DNA from: Harmothoe impar
Lineage: Eukaryota; Annelida; Polychaeta; Phyllodocida; Polynoidae
DNA: 64,000 bases
Assembly: GCA_947462335.1 (NCBI GenBank)
Contig: OX381707.1
Coordinates: 61,233,773 to 61,297,772 of the forward strand
Direction: 5' to 3'
In this document: positions 9,910-20,444 of the stretch, in pieces
Numbering within the stretch: position 1 is the first letter of the stretch
How the letters are laid out: every line of letters begins with the position of its first letter
Notes under the pieces: generated by a model
Database searches by the model: none
Told to the model about the DNA's origin: nothing
Seen by the model: only the letters and a program-made list of their open reading frames with translations
Program-made: the position numbers and the translations under genes

Positions 9910-12000
9910 ATGTCACGATTACTACTAAACTCAATGAATTCTTCAAACTTATCAACATCCTTAAGCCTACTGGCTAAATCACAAAAAGTATTACATTCGC
10001 TTGAAATATGATAAGAGAATATCTCAAAGTTATAAACAACGGACACCCAAAATATCTCCCTTAACATTTGCATACACCAGATATTGGAAGACACCCCTTT
10101 TCGTAACATAATCTCCACTGCAGAGTTATCAGTAAACAAATGAACTATTGAGTTCTTCCATTTATAACCCCATTTTTGAACGGCACATAACACTGGGTAT
10201 AATTCCAAAACACTAATATTGTAAGGTAACCCATCCTCTGGAGCCCTCGTTAGATGATGTCTAAATACTTGCTCACAATCATCATTCCATGTCCCATACA
10301 ACCAATCTCTCCCACATAAAGAACCAAAACCAGCAAAAGATGAATCAGTGTACACAGTATTGATCTTAGAATATTTGTGCGAGACACATAAGGCTTTACC
10401 ATTAAAAGATTCAGAAAAGGCTTCCCACCAAAGCATATCGTCTTTCACAATGCTGTCCAATATTACATGTTCATATAAATCAACCACAGTCTTTGACAAG
10501 TTAATAATCCGTCTGGCAAAAGTACGTCCGCCCTTCACAACCATAGCACAAAACGCCAGTATACCAGCTAAACTTAACAATTCTCTCTTTGTCATTACAG
10601 TTCTATTAAGAGCTCCCTTCACTAACACTTGAAGCTTCATTAACTTTTCATGCGGTAATTTCATTGACATGTCTTCACTACACAACAGTATACCCAAATA
10701 ACACATGCTTTTACTTGGTGCCTGAACCTTCTTATAATTAACATGAAAGCCTAAGTACCTCAGCAGCTTGATCACCAATAATTGTTGCTCCTTACATTCG
10801 CGTTCTGTGTCTGCAATTACTAAGTAGTCATCCAAATACCCAACTACTCTAGAGCAACCTAAGGTCTTTAATTTTCTCAATATAAATTCAGTGTGACGAG
10901 TGAATATATATATAAGGACTCGATTTTCCGCCAAAACAAAGACAATTATCAGAATAATAAACACCTTTCCATTCAAAACCCTGATAACATCTATGAGACT
11001 CAAAGACATTCAAAGATCTATACGCCGCAGCTATGTCAACGACCCCCATCCAACAATTAGGAGTCATCATGCCGGCAGCATCCTTAATGCTTGAGTAACT
11101 AAACTTTTCGGCAGTAGTAGTCATAAAACAATTAACAGACCTACCAATGGGCCGTTTGCAGTCTGTTATATTACGTAAGGCTCCAGAGGACTTGGGTACT
11201 GCCCCCATTGCATGTACACACTTTGGTATCTTTTCTACCACAGAAATCTTTCCATTTTCCAACTCGTTTTTAAATAAACCATCCATGAAGAATACACTCT
11301 CTGGAGTCAAAATCGAAGCATAATTCTGCATGTGATAACTTGTATCTACATACTCATCGACAATCTTATGCCCCCTGTATACTCCTTCAAACAAGTAGAA
11401 AGCATTAATATCCACATCCCCATCACAAAATAATAATCTAAAATAATTGCAAATATTCAGCTGTGAATACACTCCGCCTATTTTATGATAACATGGTCTA
11501 CTATTACACAACACAAAATCGGGAAACTTCAATTCAAATTCCTCAATTATATTACTAGCCACATACCCCGGCCATACTATATCATTATCTTTAATTACTG
11601 GCACCCCATAACCAGGTGCAGCATCCTCACCCCCGACATCAAACAAACAACCATACTGCACTGACTGCGCCAGACATCCTGTAATTAGACCCATTAAACA
11701 ACTACCCATGTTCACATCACCCAATCCCCCTCTCGCATTACACAGCATATGCAAGGCAGGGGATCTAAAAGCAGCGTCCCATAGCACTGCTTCAATCAAT
11801 TTACTATTGTTATCTAATAACCCACCATTCAAAACATATAGAGAACCAGTCAAGGCACTCCCTAGACTAGCCCCTATACCCACCATGCTAACCTGCATAG
11901 CTAACAATATCACCACTGCTATACTCCTCATACACACCAACACATACAGCTCCACACACACACCAATGACCTGTCTAAGGTCGTCTGCACTCCTCTCCAC
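9891..12000 (-). pseudogene. Reverse transcriptase-RNase H (pol) of Ngaro element, one frameshift
   Basis: Two overlapping frames (10888-12000 and 9891-11009) form one protein. RT motifs in order: KCVHAMGAVPKSSGALRNI, motif A GVVDIAAAYRSL, CFGGKSSPY, motif C GYLDDYLVI, then MCYLGILL. RNase H follows with VYTDSSFAGFGS, LELYPVL, LFTDNSAVEIM and CNTFCDLASRLK. The frame breaks at about 10900-10916, exactly inside a short TA run (TATATATAT), so gain or loss of one TA unit explains it. Translation could begin at the ATG at 12000, but the same frame is open up to the Gag stop at 12037, so a fused Gag-Pol by stop readthrough is also possible. Without repair of the frameshift no full RT is made. Confidence 0.8.
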
Positions 12001-12036
12001 ACACTCACCAGCATGGCCTGCTACCCCACCAACCCC

Positions 12037-13524
12037 CTACCTGCCCACTGGTGCCGAGAAGCCCACCAACTCACCTCGGTTCGTCCTAGGGCAAGTGGGT
12101 GCTTTGTGGTCGAGGGCATAACAATTAAAACACCCATGTGTACGATAACACCTTGGGCCGTACTTACAGCCCTCCACCCAATAGTTGTGCGCATAGCACA
12201 AGGCCTGATCCGGCCGCCGCTCACTGTATCCACCCGTGTAGCCACCTGAGTAGCCCCCTGTGTAGCCTCCCCTGCTACCCCCCCTCCCCCGCCCCCTGCC
12301 ACGGCCGGAGGGAGAAGGCATTCCTCCCGCCACTGATCTCAGTGCATCGTGTGCAATATACTCGTTGACCAGATCTGGATCTCTAATCCCAAATATATGC
12401 ATCCCCCACTCATTAGCTCGATTTCGAACCACTGAATCATAGACTACCAGTTTATCACTCTTGTAAACCCCAGCAGCCTCCTTACTCATGAGAAATTTGA
12501 TGTGGCTGATATAGCTTCGTGCATCTACCCCATGATCCATCAAATCAATAACTTGAGACAGACTGTAATAAATCAATTCAGGGAAACGAACAGGCTTCCC
12601 ACGTTTTTCTGCAGGCACATATCTATCAACACAAAATGGATGTTTTTTCATCGACCTTGACACTCTATCATGTCCACTAGAAAACACAGAATACACGTCA
12701 GATACTGATGCCATACCTTCAGAGTCATCCACCTCACTGTGTGTACGATGCCTACCACCAGAGTGTCTCTTTTTGCTTAATGTCAGCCTCTCCACGTCAC
12801 TTTCCAGCTTCCTGATATTGTCCTCCGATCTCTTGGTCAACGCCAACAGTCTTTGGATCTCCTGATCCTTCAGATAGTCATCCCCCTGTTGAATGAAGCT
12901 GCGTGTACGATCCACTCCGTCTGGTGCCGACGCCCGCCTGGGCGGTCCCGTCCCACCTCCTGTGGTGTTCCCCTTCGTCACCTGCGGTCCGTCCTCACCC
13001 TGCCTGCTGGCGCCGCCTTCACCACCGTCTTTGGCCGGTCTGCTCACCTTCATTGAGGCCAGCTGTCGTCGTGCCCAGTCTCCCACTGAAGCTGCCTCTC
13101 TCGGTCCCTGCTTGTCAGCCATGCCCCGAATATGCCGTGCACTCTCTGAGCTATGAGGTCCGCCACCCACAGTGCGAATACTATGTCGCAGTCCGCTCTG
13201 TGAGGTAGAAGGGTGGTGGACACTGCCAGGTCCTCCAATGGCTCCCCCCCTGGGCCACGTGGCGTCATGGTCAGCCTGTAAACCAACTCCTCCTGTCCCA
13301 TGTACTGCGTTACACTGACACAATCGACTCTGACATCGATATGGCACGATCCTATGACTAGCACAGCGGTATCTCCCATCGTGGTGTAGAAGACAGTCCT
13401 GACAAACTTTATATGTCATTCCAAAAATCACAGAAATCAATCTCTCAGACCTCTGTCTTGGCCAACGGTTCAGGTAGCTCTGCCTGTGACCGGTGTAGGT
13501 TGTGCACACCACCCTGCTGACCAC
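12037..13524 (-). CDS. Gag-like ORF1 of Ngaro element with zinc knuckle
   Basis: 495 aa. The N-terminal part is basic and low-complexity; a helical stretch (EIQRLLALTKRSEDNIRKLE, about 225-245) is likely a coiled coil; a globular region follows (FPELIYYSLSQVIDLMDHG, YDSVVRNRANEWGMHIFG), then Gly/Arg/Tyr repeats (GGYTGGYSGGYTGGYS). The C-terminus has C-x9-C-x5-C-x3-H and then CFNCYALDHKAPTC, a perfect C-x2-C-x4-H-x4-C knuckle. This is expected for the RNA-binding structural protein that packages the element RNA. It ends with TAG at 12039-12037 and the pol frame continues in phase. The start at 13524 lies within 100 bases of repeat A1; a later Met would also serve. Confidence 0.8.
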   Translation of the reverse strand: MVSRVVCTTYTGHRQSYLNRWPRQRSERLISVIFGMTYKVCQDCLLHHDGRYRCASHRIVPYRCQSRLCQCNAVHGTGGVGLQADHDATWPRGGAIGGPGSVHHPSTSQSGLRHSIRTVGGGPHSSESARHIRGMADKQGPREAASVGDWARRQLASMKVSRPAKDGGEGGASRQGEDGPQVTKGNTTGGGTGPPRRASAPDGVDRTRSFIQQGDDYLKDQEIQRLLALTKRSEDNIRKLESDVERLTLSKKRHSGGRHRTHSEVDDSEGMASVSDVYSVFSSGHDRVSRSMKKHPFCVDRYVPAEKRGKPVRFPELIYYSLSQVIDLMDHGVDARSYISHIKFLMSKEAAGVYKSDKLVVYDSVVRNRANEWGMHIFGIRDPDLVNEYIAHDALRSVAGGMPSPSGRGRGRGRGGSRGGYTGGYSGGYTGGYSERRPDQALCYAHNYWVEGCKYGPRCYRTHGCFNCYALDHKAPTCPRTNRGELVGFSAPVGR

Positions 13525-13594
13525 TAGGTCTCACACCACTAATGACAGATGCGTTGTGAAGAATATAATCTAATTAATTTGACAATTAATCATT

Positions 13595-13601
<7 letters not shown>
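13424..13601 (-). repeat. Split direct repeat A1 (5' terminus of Ngaro element)
   Basis: About 178 bases nearly identical to 8621-8796. The outer end merges into (TA)n at 13597-13631. Confidence 0.9.

Positions 13602-13631
<30 letters not shown>
13597..13631. repeat. (TA)n microsatellite at the 5' border of the Ngaro element
   Basis: Perfect TA alternation of about 35 bases, paired with the (AT)n at the other border. Confidence 0.95.
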
Positions 13632-13636
<5 letters not shown>

Positions 13637-14504
13637 TGCATGACTCTTCTGACTACGAAGACTTCCTATATACCTACAGCCTGCTAAAACCCAACCCCAG
13701 GCATCTAATTTCTTGTAAAAAGCATAGAAGTAGTGTTCCAAAGTTCACCAAATTTAACTTATTGTCGCAATATTGTTCTATTCAAAATGTCTGAATGTCA
13801 TATGCAGATCCCCAGGAATTATCGTACTGAAAACAATAGTCCTCTGGGGTCCAAAAGGACCCCAGTCAAATCCAATATACTCTGGCTCTAATAGAACATA
13901 GACAAAGGGTCCCTTGCATTGCATTTTACTTTGATTACACCTCTGTATGATTTTGAACAGCACCACCCTAATTGTAGACATTGATTTAGTGTTATTTATG
14001 TCACGATAGGTGGTATTTCTGAAATGTGACAATGTCAGATTTTGGGACTTGCAACATTCTATTTTCTTTTGATTGGGACCCTGGAGGTGTTGATATGTAG
14101 GGGGAGATACTTGGGTTTAGGTTAGGAAGAACATTCTATACATAACAGAAAAGGCTAGATGAGATCTTATACATCTGTCCATAGTGCTAGCCTATGATCT
14201 ACTGAAAATGTATGAAATCTGATTAAGATATGTGTCCCTCACATAGAAAAGACTTTTATTCAAGTACAAGTTGCCAAGTTTGAACATCTGGAAGCTAATT
14301 ACAGAATCAGAGCCATCTAACTGGTTTCTCTGCTGCAGGAACAAGGTCTAACACAGTGCTGGGGTCCATACAGACCCAACCCGAAATGACCAATTTTGTT
14401 GATTTATGGAAAAATGACCCAGGCTTTTTCCATAAAATTTGGTAGGTATGTAGATATATGGGGTATCTACCATGTGAAACAGAAAACACACATTCGGTCA
14501 CAAT
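13632..14504. other. Noncoding sequence with GGGGTCC/GGACCCC hairpins
   Basis: No gene recognised. Short palindromes such as TGGGGTCCAAAAGGACCCCA (13845-13864) recur in similar form at 17653-17678 (TGGGGTCCGGTTGGACCCCA) on the other side of the Penelope-like element. This suggests an older repeat that the latter may have entered. Confidence 0.4.
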
Positions 14505-15010
14505 AGTTATTACTTTCGATTGACTGGTGTGTGACGTTGCGTTGATACTCACTCCACTACTGCTGGATAGAAGATGCCTGAGGTTGGAAATCCGCCTCCT
14601 TTTATACCCCTAGCTCTACAGGTTGTCCCATGCTCTTTCATGGGGGCCCTGAGGTTGCTAGGCACCGCTGTGTTGTCCTCCCCTGTGATTGGTTCTCCCT
14701 TTCAGCTCTTGGCCCCCATTGGTGCTGGGTGCCTATTGGTCCTCTCTGGACCTACTGTCATAGGCCAGTGCTTAAGCTCAGCCTATCAGGAGTCTCCTTC
14801 TATTCTGTGTCCCAATTCTGGAGCTCCCGTCATGCTTGGACGGGTGCTCAATCAACCTTGACATGTTGGCATGTTTTATAACCTGGGTCTGACCATTTGA
14901 AGCCCTTGTATCCGGGTGATTTGTGGGGGGGTAATTCTATTATATAGAACTCCCTTTCACTCTTACAGAATGTGTTTTTTAACAGGGAAACTGGACTTGA
15001 TCCTCTATCG

Positions 15011-15041
15011 TGCAGTTTCGGTTTTAAAGAACCTCTTCAGG
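15011..15041 (-). other. Hammerhead-ribozyme-like core in the Penelope 3' region
   Basis: On the minus strand: CUGAAGA, a 4-bp stem (GGUU...AACC), then GAAAC. This follows the hammerhead core CUGANGA-stem II-GAAA. Penelope-like elements are known to carry hammerhead motifs in their terminal repeats. A downstream CAGUUUC can pair with GAAACUG, but I could not find a good stem I partner, so cleavage activity is doubtful. Confidence 0.35.
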
Positions 15042-15445
15042 TGGAAATTATATGAGTGTTTCTAGAGCCTTGGAGTAGGCACTTTTTTAATTTATGTCAC
15101 CCCCCCAAAAGAATCTTGGGAGAGATCATTAAGTATTTATAACATCCTAGTTACACACAGTATGTCTCGGTATCTGGTGCGGGTGCTGGTGCGCCTTTAC
15201 CAATACCTTGACATTTTTATTTTATTCAGTTTTATTGTTTATATTCTCATGTTTTTAGTGTAAACATGGTTTTTGAGAGTGTTACTCTATTGGCGGTTTT
15301 CCTCATAGTCCTCGGCATGTAGTGTTTGGAACCCGGTGGTCTCCCACTGTTTTGGGGTTTTAGATTTTTCTACGCTTATATATTAATTATATATTCATAA
15401 AAAAGTTATGACGTTGCTTTGTTTTGGGTTTGTGTGGGACCTTCC

Positions 15446-17332
15446 TTATCCATATTGGTTGTCCATAGTATTCATTCCTTTTGGTGTTTGGGTTTTGAGC
15501 TTGTGAATCCAGTTAAATTCAATTAACAGTCTTAGCTCACGTGCCCTGTCGCTCAGTGGGTGTCTAAAGACAAAGTCCAATACTGAGACTGACACGTCTT
15601 CTTTCCCATGGTGTCCTGGTTTTTTGAAGTGGGTTGGGACATTATTGTCTCCTTCCCCTGCTTCTATTCGGCCTAGATGTTCTTCTAATCTTTGGCCTAG
15701 TTCTCTTTTTGTTTGACCCACATATTGCATGCCGCAGATTTTGCATGTCAGTATGTAGATCAGGTTTGAACTCTTGCATGTGACATTCCACATCGTCTTG
15801 TGGGTTTTTCCCGTTGTTTTGAATGTTACTGTGCCTGATCTGTTTATTTTTGGACATAAGTCACAGTTTGGTGTGTGACAGTAGTTCCTGTTTGTGTTGT
15901 CCCTGACCCTTTCTGGTCTGTCTGGGTGGTAGTCCGTTCTGGCTCTCACCAGATAGTCCTTGATATTTTTTGGTCTTTTGTAACCATGTACCAAGTTTGT
16001 GTCCCAGATTTGTTTGGTTGTTTTGGACCCCCCTAGGGAGGCCCAGTTTGAGTCTACTATGTCTTTTAGTTGACTTCCCCCATCTTGGTAGGTTGTGATG
16101 AGGAAGGTTTTCTCTTCTCCTTCCTCTTTGTGTTTTTTCCTTTGTAGGATCTCGTGTCTTTGTTTCTCGTCTGTTTTTCTGGAGCATTCCTGTAGGATCC
16201 TTTCTGGATATCCTTTTTCTCTGAATTGTTCCATTTTTTCCTCTCTGTGTTTTTCATAGTCTTCTCTTCTTGTGCATATCGCAAGTAGTCTCAGCATTTG
16301 TGAGTATGGTAGGCTCTTTTTGGTTGCTGGTGGGTGGCTTGAGGTGTATTCCAGGTAGGTGTTCGTGTCTGTGGGTTTTGTGAACAGATCTGTGTATAGT
16401 TTCCCATTTGACATTTTTACTTTTGTGTCTAGGAAACTCACCTCTGTCTTCGAGGTTTCACTTGTGAACTTTATCGTTGGATGAGATGTGTTTAGGTGTC
16501 TCATCCATTTCTCCATCTCTTCTTGGTCGTGTCGCCATATATAGAAAATGTCGTCTATGAATCTCACCCACGTGTGTGGTTTGAGAGGGTAGGTGGATAG
16601 TAGTTTCTTCTCTACTTTTTCCATGAAGATGTTGGCGTATGATGGGGCTAGTTTTGTACCCATTGCTGTGCCCTGTATTTGTATGTAATGCTGCCCGTTG
16701 AATTGGAGGTTGTTATTTTGTAGGACTATGCCTGCAAGTTCTACTATAGAGTCATTTTTCATGACTCTTCTGCCTGGTCTTTGTTGTTCTAGTTTTTCTG
16801 ACAGTGTTTCCAATCCTTCTTTGTTTGGGATATTTGTGTACAGGGCTGTGACATCCATTGTCCCGAAGATTGTGTTATCATCGAGATGGGGGATGGCATC
16901 TATTTTGTTTACAAAGTCACTGGTGTCTCTGATGTATGAGTCTATGTCTGGTACCATTGGTTGTAAGAAGAAGTCTACGAATGCTGAAATTTTCTCTGTG
17001 GCGCAATTGTTTGCTGATACCACTGGCCTGCCTGGTGGGGGCCGTTGTTGTTTGTGTATTTTCGGTTGGAAGTAGATGTGTGGTGTTTTGGGTTTTGGTG
17101 TTCTCATCGCACCTGCCATTTTGTTGGTGATTTCACCATCTGCTAGCATCTTGTTTATTTTATTTTTTACCTTTCTGTGTACTTCTTCTGTGAGATCTCT
17201 TTTTGTTTCTTTGTATGTGGTGGGGTCTGTGAGTTGTCTGGTAGCTTCCTTCACATAGTCTGCTGTGTCCAGGATGACAGTAGCTCCCCCCTTATCTGCT
17301 TGCTTTATTGTGATTTCATTATCTTTTGACAA
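15446..17332 (-). CDS. Penelope-like reverse transcriptase with GIY-YIG endonuclease
   Basis: 628 aa without internal stop. RT motifs: KQADKGGATVI near the start, PHIYFQPKIHK, GRPVVSANN, FGTMDVTALYTNIP (motif A), QGTAMGTKLAPSYANIFM, WVRFIDDIFYIW (motif C, about 262) and VSFLDTKV. A linker rich in charged residues follows, then Cys-containing CHTPNCDLCPKI and a C-terminal GIY-YIG nuclease (LIYILTCKICGMQYVGQTKR, about 520-600, with the Arg/His region RLEEHLGRIEAG). This combination is diagnostic of endonuclease-bearing Penelope-like elements. Upstream, 17340-17465 encodes more of the N-terminus (LEAFITNNEIKLSNVDNTI) in another frame; the shift sits at an A-run (T-run on plus, 17349-17360). So the true ORF was longer and is damaged. 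Confidence 0.9.
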   Translation of the reverse strand: MSKDNEITIKQADKGGATVILDTADYVKEATRQLTDPTTYKETKRDLTEEVHRKVKNKINKMLADGEITNKMAGAMRTPKPKTPHIYFQPKIHKQQRPPPGRPVVSANNCATEKISAFVDFFLQPMVPDIDSYIRDTSDFVNKIDAIPHLDDNTIFGTMDVTALYTNIPNKEGLETLSEKLEQQRPGRRVMKNDSIVELAGIVLQNNNLQFNGQHYIQIQGTAMGTKLAPSYANIFMEKVEKKLLSTYPLKPHTWVRFIDDIFYIWRHDQEEMEKWMRHLNTSHPTIKFTSETSKTEVSFLDTKVKMSNGKLYTDLFTKPTDTNTYLEYTSSHPPATKKSLPYSQMLRLLAICTRREDYEKHREEKMEQFREKGYPERILQECSRKTDEKQRHEILQRKKHKEEGEEKTFLITTYQDGGSQLKDIVDSNWASLGGSKTTKQIWDTNLVHGYKRPKNIKDYLVRARTDYHPDRPERVRDNTNRNYCHTPNCDLCPKINRSGTVTFKTTGKTHKTMWNVTCKSSNLIYILTCKICGMQYVGQTKRELGQRLEEHLGRIEAGEGDNNVPTHFKKPGHHGKEDVSVSVLDFVFRHPLSDRARELRLLIEFNWIHKLKTQTPKGMNTMDNQYG

Positions 17333-17489
17333 ATTTCTAAGTGCAATTTTTTTCCTTTTTAGTGATGTTTGGTCTCAGGGAGATTGTATTGTCTACATTT
17401 GAGAGTTTGATTTCGTTATTGGTTATAAAGGCCTCAAGGTTGGCTGAGCCATGTGGTGCCTTCCACTATAGTAATTACTTTTCGATTGA

Positions 17490-20097
17490 CATTTTTTCAT
17501 TTTTTTCTCCATGAATTATGTGTTAAACAGACATATCAAAACTGATGACGATAACATAATTACCACTTGTACAGATGCTTAATATCTTAGGGAATGAACA
17601 TGTAAAAGATGAAGTTTGCATCTTCAACCATCATTGTGTAAGAACTTTTTCTAGTCTGGGGTCCGGTTGGACCCCAGGTAGTATTAAACATGATTTTTTT
17701 TGACGTAGTATGATAAGGGCTATGGGTATTTTGCTGGAAAAGAAGTCTAAAATTACCTTGATTTACATGCAGAACCGTTCTTTCTCCCCAGGATGAATTT
17801 ACCTGAGGGTCGCATGACCCTCGGGCATTTAGTATGGCTGGATCATGCAACATGGCCAAGGGTTATTGCACGCTGTCCTCGGGAACGTTCCTCCCATAGG
17901 TTTAACACTGTCCTGCCGTATTCACCATGAAATGTAATTTAGTTCCCACCATCAGTTTCCAATAAGTAATAAAACCAACAAAAAATACATACATATAAGA
18001 TATGTTTTATTCAAACTGCTATACTGTACATTACATAATAGAAGGAACCGACACAAAGTTGTCATATTCAATATTCATAACTGGAATGTGAATGATAAAA
18101 GTGAGTTTTATTCACAGTGGAAGATTTCATCATCCTGTGTTGGCCTGGCATATGCATTTTAAAGGTTTAAAGTACAATGTCCCCCGTAATATGGAGCATA
18201 GGCAATTACCTAAGAATCACTTAGAATTTGTATTTAGTATATAGCACTGTTCTCAGTGATTTGCAAATCCACAAGAGGATTACTACAATCAATTGACAAC
18301 CACAACCATAGAATTGTAAGAAATTGGAGGACGCTTTTATAATCCTGATCATATGGGCAGTAAATGACCGGACTTGTAATGTAAAAAGTCCTATACTCTA
18401 TGGACGCAAATCAACCAATACATTACCATTGCTTGTCTATGGAGCTTTGGCGGATTGAGCAAGTCAAAAGTATTTAAAGTGAAATTTAAAGTATTATTCC
18501 CTTGTTTTACTTTGGGGGACTAGTCTTCCTTCATTTTTTGAATAGTTTTTTTTTATCTACAAGTTCATCGGCTTTCTAGGGGATGTTCTTCCTAGTTAAA
18601 AGATTTAATAACCCCAAAAATAGTTATTTCTAATGTTTTAGGCTCTTATGAGGTGAAATATAGTACATGTATATCGATCACAAAAAGAGAAATTCACAGC
18701 TATAATTAAAGTAGTTATATTTCAAGTCATCCTCGATGGTCTCAATCTCTCTTTACTCAATCTCTTTAGGATATCCTATTACATATATTCATAAGCAATA
18801 TATAAATTGGTCAGCTTTAGACACTACCCTTCCACATCTGTTACATGGATAGCATCTTTGAATTCTAATTTCCTAAGAAAATAGCATCTACTGAGAAAAT
18901 GCCCCTCCAATAACAAAGATGTTCATCTATTGTTCTGAGTAGAAACATCATTTCAATATCATATTACATCTTCCTTCGAGATCTACAGTTTGGGCATATT
19001 AAATGCGTTTTTGATTATGGAATAAATAATGATGATTTATAGAAATAGTAGCCTTCCAAATAATAGTAAAAGATAAATGGACCTCTCTCGTTGCCTAGAA
19101 ACCCAAATAAAAGAATCCCTCCCATGCTTTATTCAGGGCCATGGTAAAATCATTTTTGTCCCATGCACAACGCTAATTACAGAATGGAAAGAGAGGTCTT
19201 TTTCATATCCTCTCAACTGCTTCGTTTTCGCTCCAGTGGTGTAAGAACATTGCACATCATCATAAATGCAATATATTGTCATTGTCATTGTATTTCAATA
19301 TTCAAATATTGTCATTGTATTTCAATATTCAAATATGTATTGAATGCTTTATGCTTGCTGGTCATCTGTCAATTGACTTAATTACAAATACCACGCATAC
19401 AGAGATTAAGCACAGGTACAAAATGTACATTGTATATACCTTGGCGTTTTTTATACAGTATAAAAACACATTATTATTCCAAAATCAGTTTTAAAATCGA
19501 GTCTTTATACTTATTATGTCAGGTACTATCAACATGTTTTAACCATTATAAATATCACACTTCTTCTACACCTAGATTCAGCAGCGGCGGTATAATTTCA
19601 TTGATTAAGTTCGACAAAATATTTCTTATTCAGCACATTGATAGCTATTAATGGATATAAGCCTTTTTCACAATCTTGCTAGAGATCTGTTGCGAGCTTT
19701 CTTTGGCAATACATTCATTTGACCAACATTTACAACAGGGCACACAGTGTCACTGGATAATACGCAATCTCTAAAGTCCTAGTTTGTCTCGCACTTTAAG
19801 ACTACCTTGTTTTATGTACAGTGGAAAACTGTATGGGGGAGGAGGGGGGCAAATAAATTTGAATCCCTCTAGAGGGGGGACCAAAAAGATGCAACCCCTT
19901 TTTAATGGAAAAGCCCGCACATTACTGTAGCTAAGAGTGGTCGGCCACTTTAGAATTGAACAACGTGATACTATAAATAATGTGGGAAGGACACGAAAAC
20001 GTTCCCGTGAATTATAATGACCATAAAATAAAAGATGTGGATAATTTGTAAACCAATGATAACGGGACCTAATGTCGGTAATAATTATGGTCACTAT
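17490..20097. other. Noncoding region
   Basis: No gene recognised. The sequence is AT-rich. There is a tandem duplication of a 27-base unit (ATTGTCATTGTATTTCAATA and on, two copies, about 19275-19334) and a G-rich tract near 19830-19850. Confidence 0.4.
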
Positions 20098-20444
20098 GGC
20101 CACTTAAAGTCGATTATCAGCTTTGCGGACACCGCCCGCATCCTTTAAAAAGGCCCGCATTGGTTCTTTTTTTCATTATTTTAGAAAAAAAACCCACCAA
20201 AATGGCCGCGTGGAGGGAATGGTCATCAATACAATTGCAATATTATCAATATCTCTGTTATTAGTAAGGGTAGAAACGCAATTTAAACGGCGTTTTTAGC
20301 CTTATTTCCATGTGCCGGCAAGGAAAAAAGAAAAAAGGCCCTCCCGCACCACACAAAAAAAGTACATTAAAAAAAAAAGCCTCCCGCCCTCATGCTTTTT
20401 TCCCAAAAAGTGTCCGCAAAGCTGATAATCGATTTTAAGTGACC
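20098..20444. mobile_element. MITE-like element with about 34-bp terminal inverted repeats
   Basis: The left end (CACTTAAAGTCGATTATCAG at 20101, on to GCTTTGCGGACAC) is the near-perfect reverse complement of the right end (20411-20443). Two more bases (GG/CC) can be added to each arm. The interior is noncoding, with C-rich words CCCGCAT and CCCGCAC. No clear target duplication is visible, so the superfamily is unknown. Confidence 0.75.

Larger units (their letters stand above)
8485..13601 (-). mobile_element. Near-complete Ngaro-type tyrosine-recombinase retrotransposon with split direct repeats
   Basis: On the minus strand the order is A1 (13601-13424), Gag, RT-RNase H, tyrosine recombinase, B1 (8879-8793), A2 (8796-8621), B2 (8571-8485). 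A1/A2 and B1/B2 are near-identical. The A1-ORFs-B1-A2-B2 arrangement is the known hallmark of Ngaro-type elements, where the internal B1-A2 junction templates completion of the ends. Both outer ends abut (AT)n tracts. The three proteins are present; the only clear damage is a frameshift in pol at a TA run. Length is about 5.1 kb. Near-identity of the repeats suggests a fairly recent insertion. Confidence 0.9.
14526..17466 (-). mobile_element. Penelope-like element (5'-truncated)
   Basis: A single RT-endonuclease ORF on the minus strand is followed by about 900 bases of 3' sequence. The element is bracketed by near-copies of ATAGTTATTACTTTCGATTG (14505-14525 and 17467-17489), with two or three differences, most simply read as an aged target-site duplication. 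The 5' end of the coding region is missing: the frame can be extended only to about 17465, where it stops at the flanking repeat. A hammerhead-like core lies in the 3' part. Confidence 0.75.

Noticed and set aside
14574..14861. 95-codon GC-richer plus-strand frame
   Set aside because: It lies antisense in the 3' region of the Penelope-like element; composition reflects that element and no protein family is recognised.
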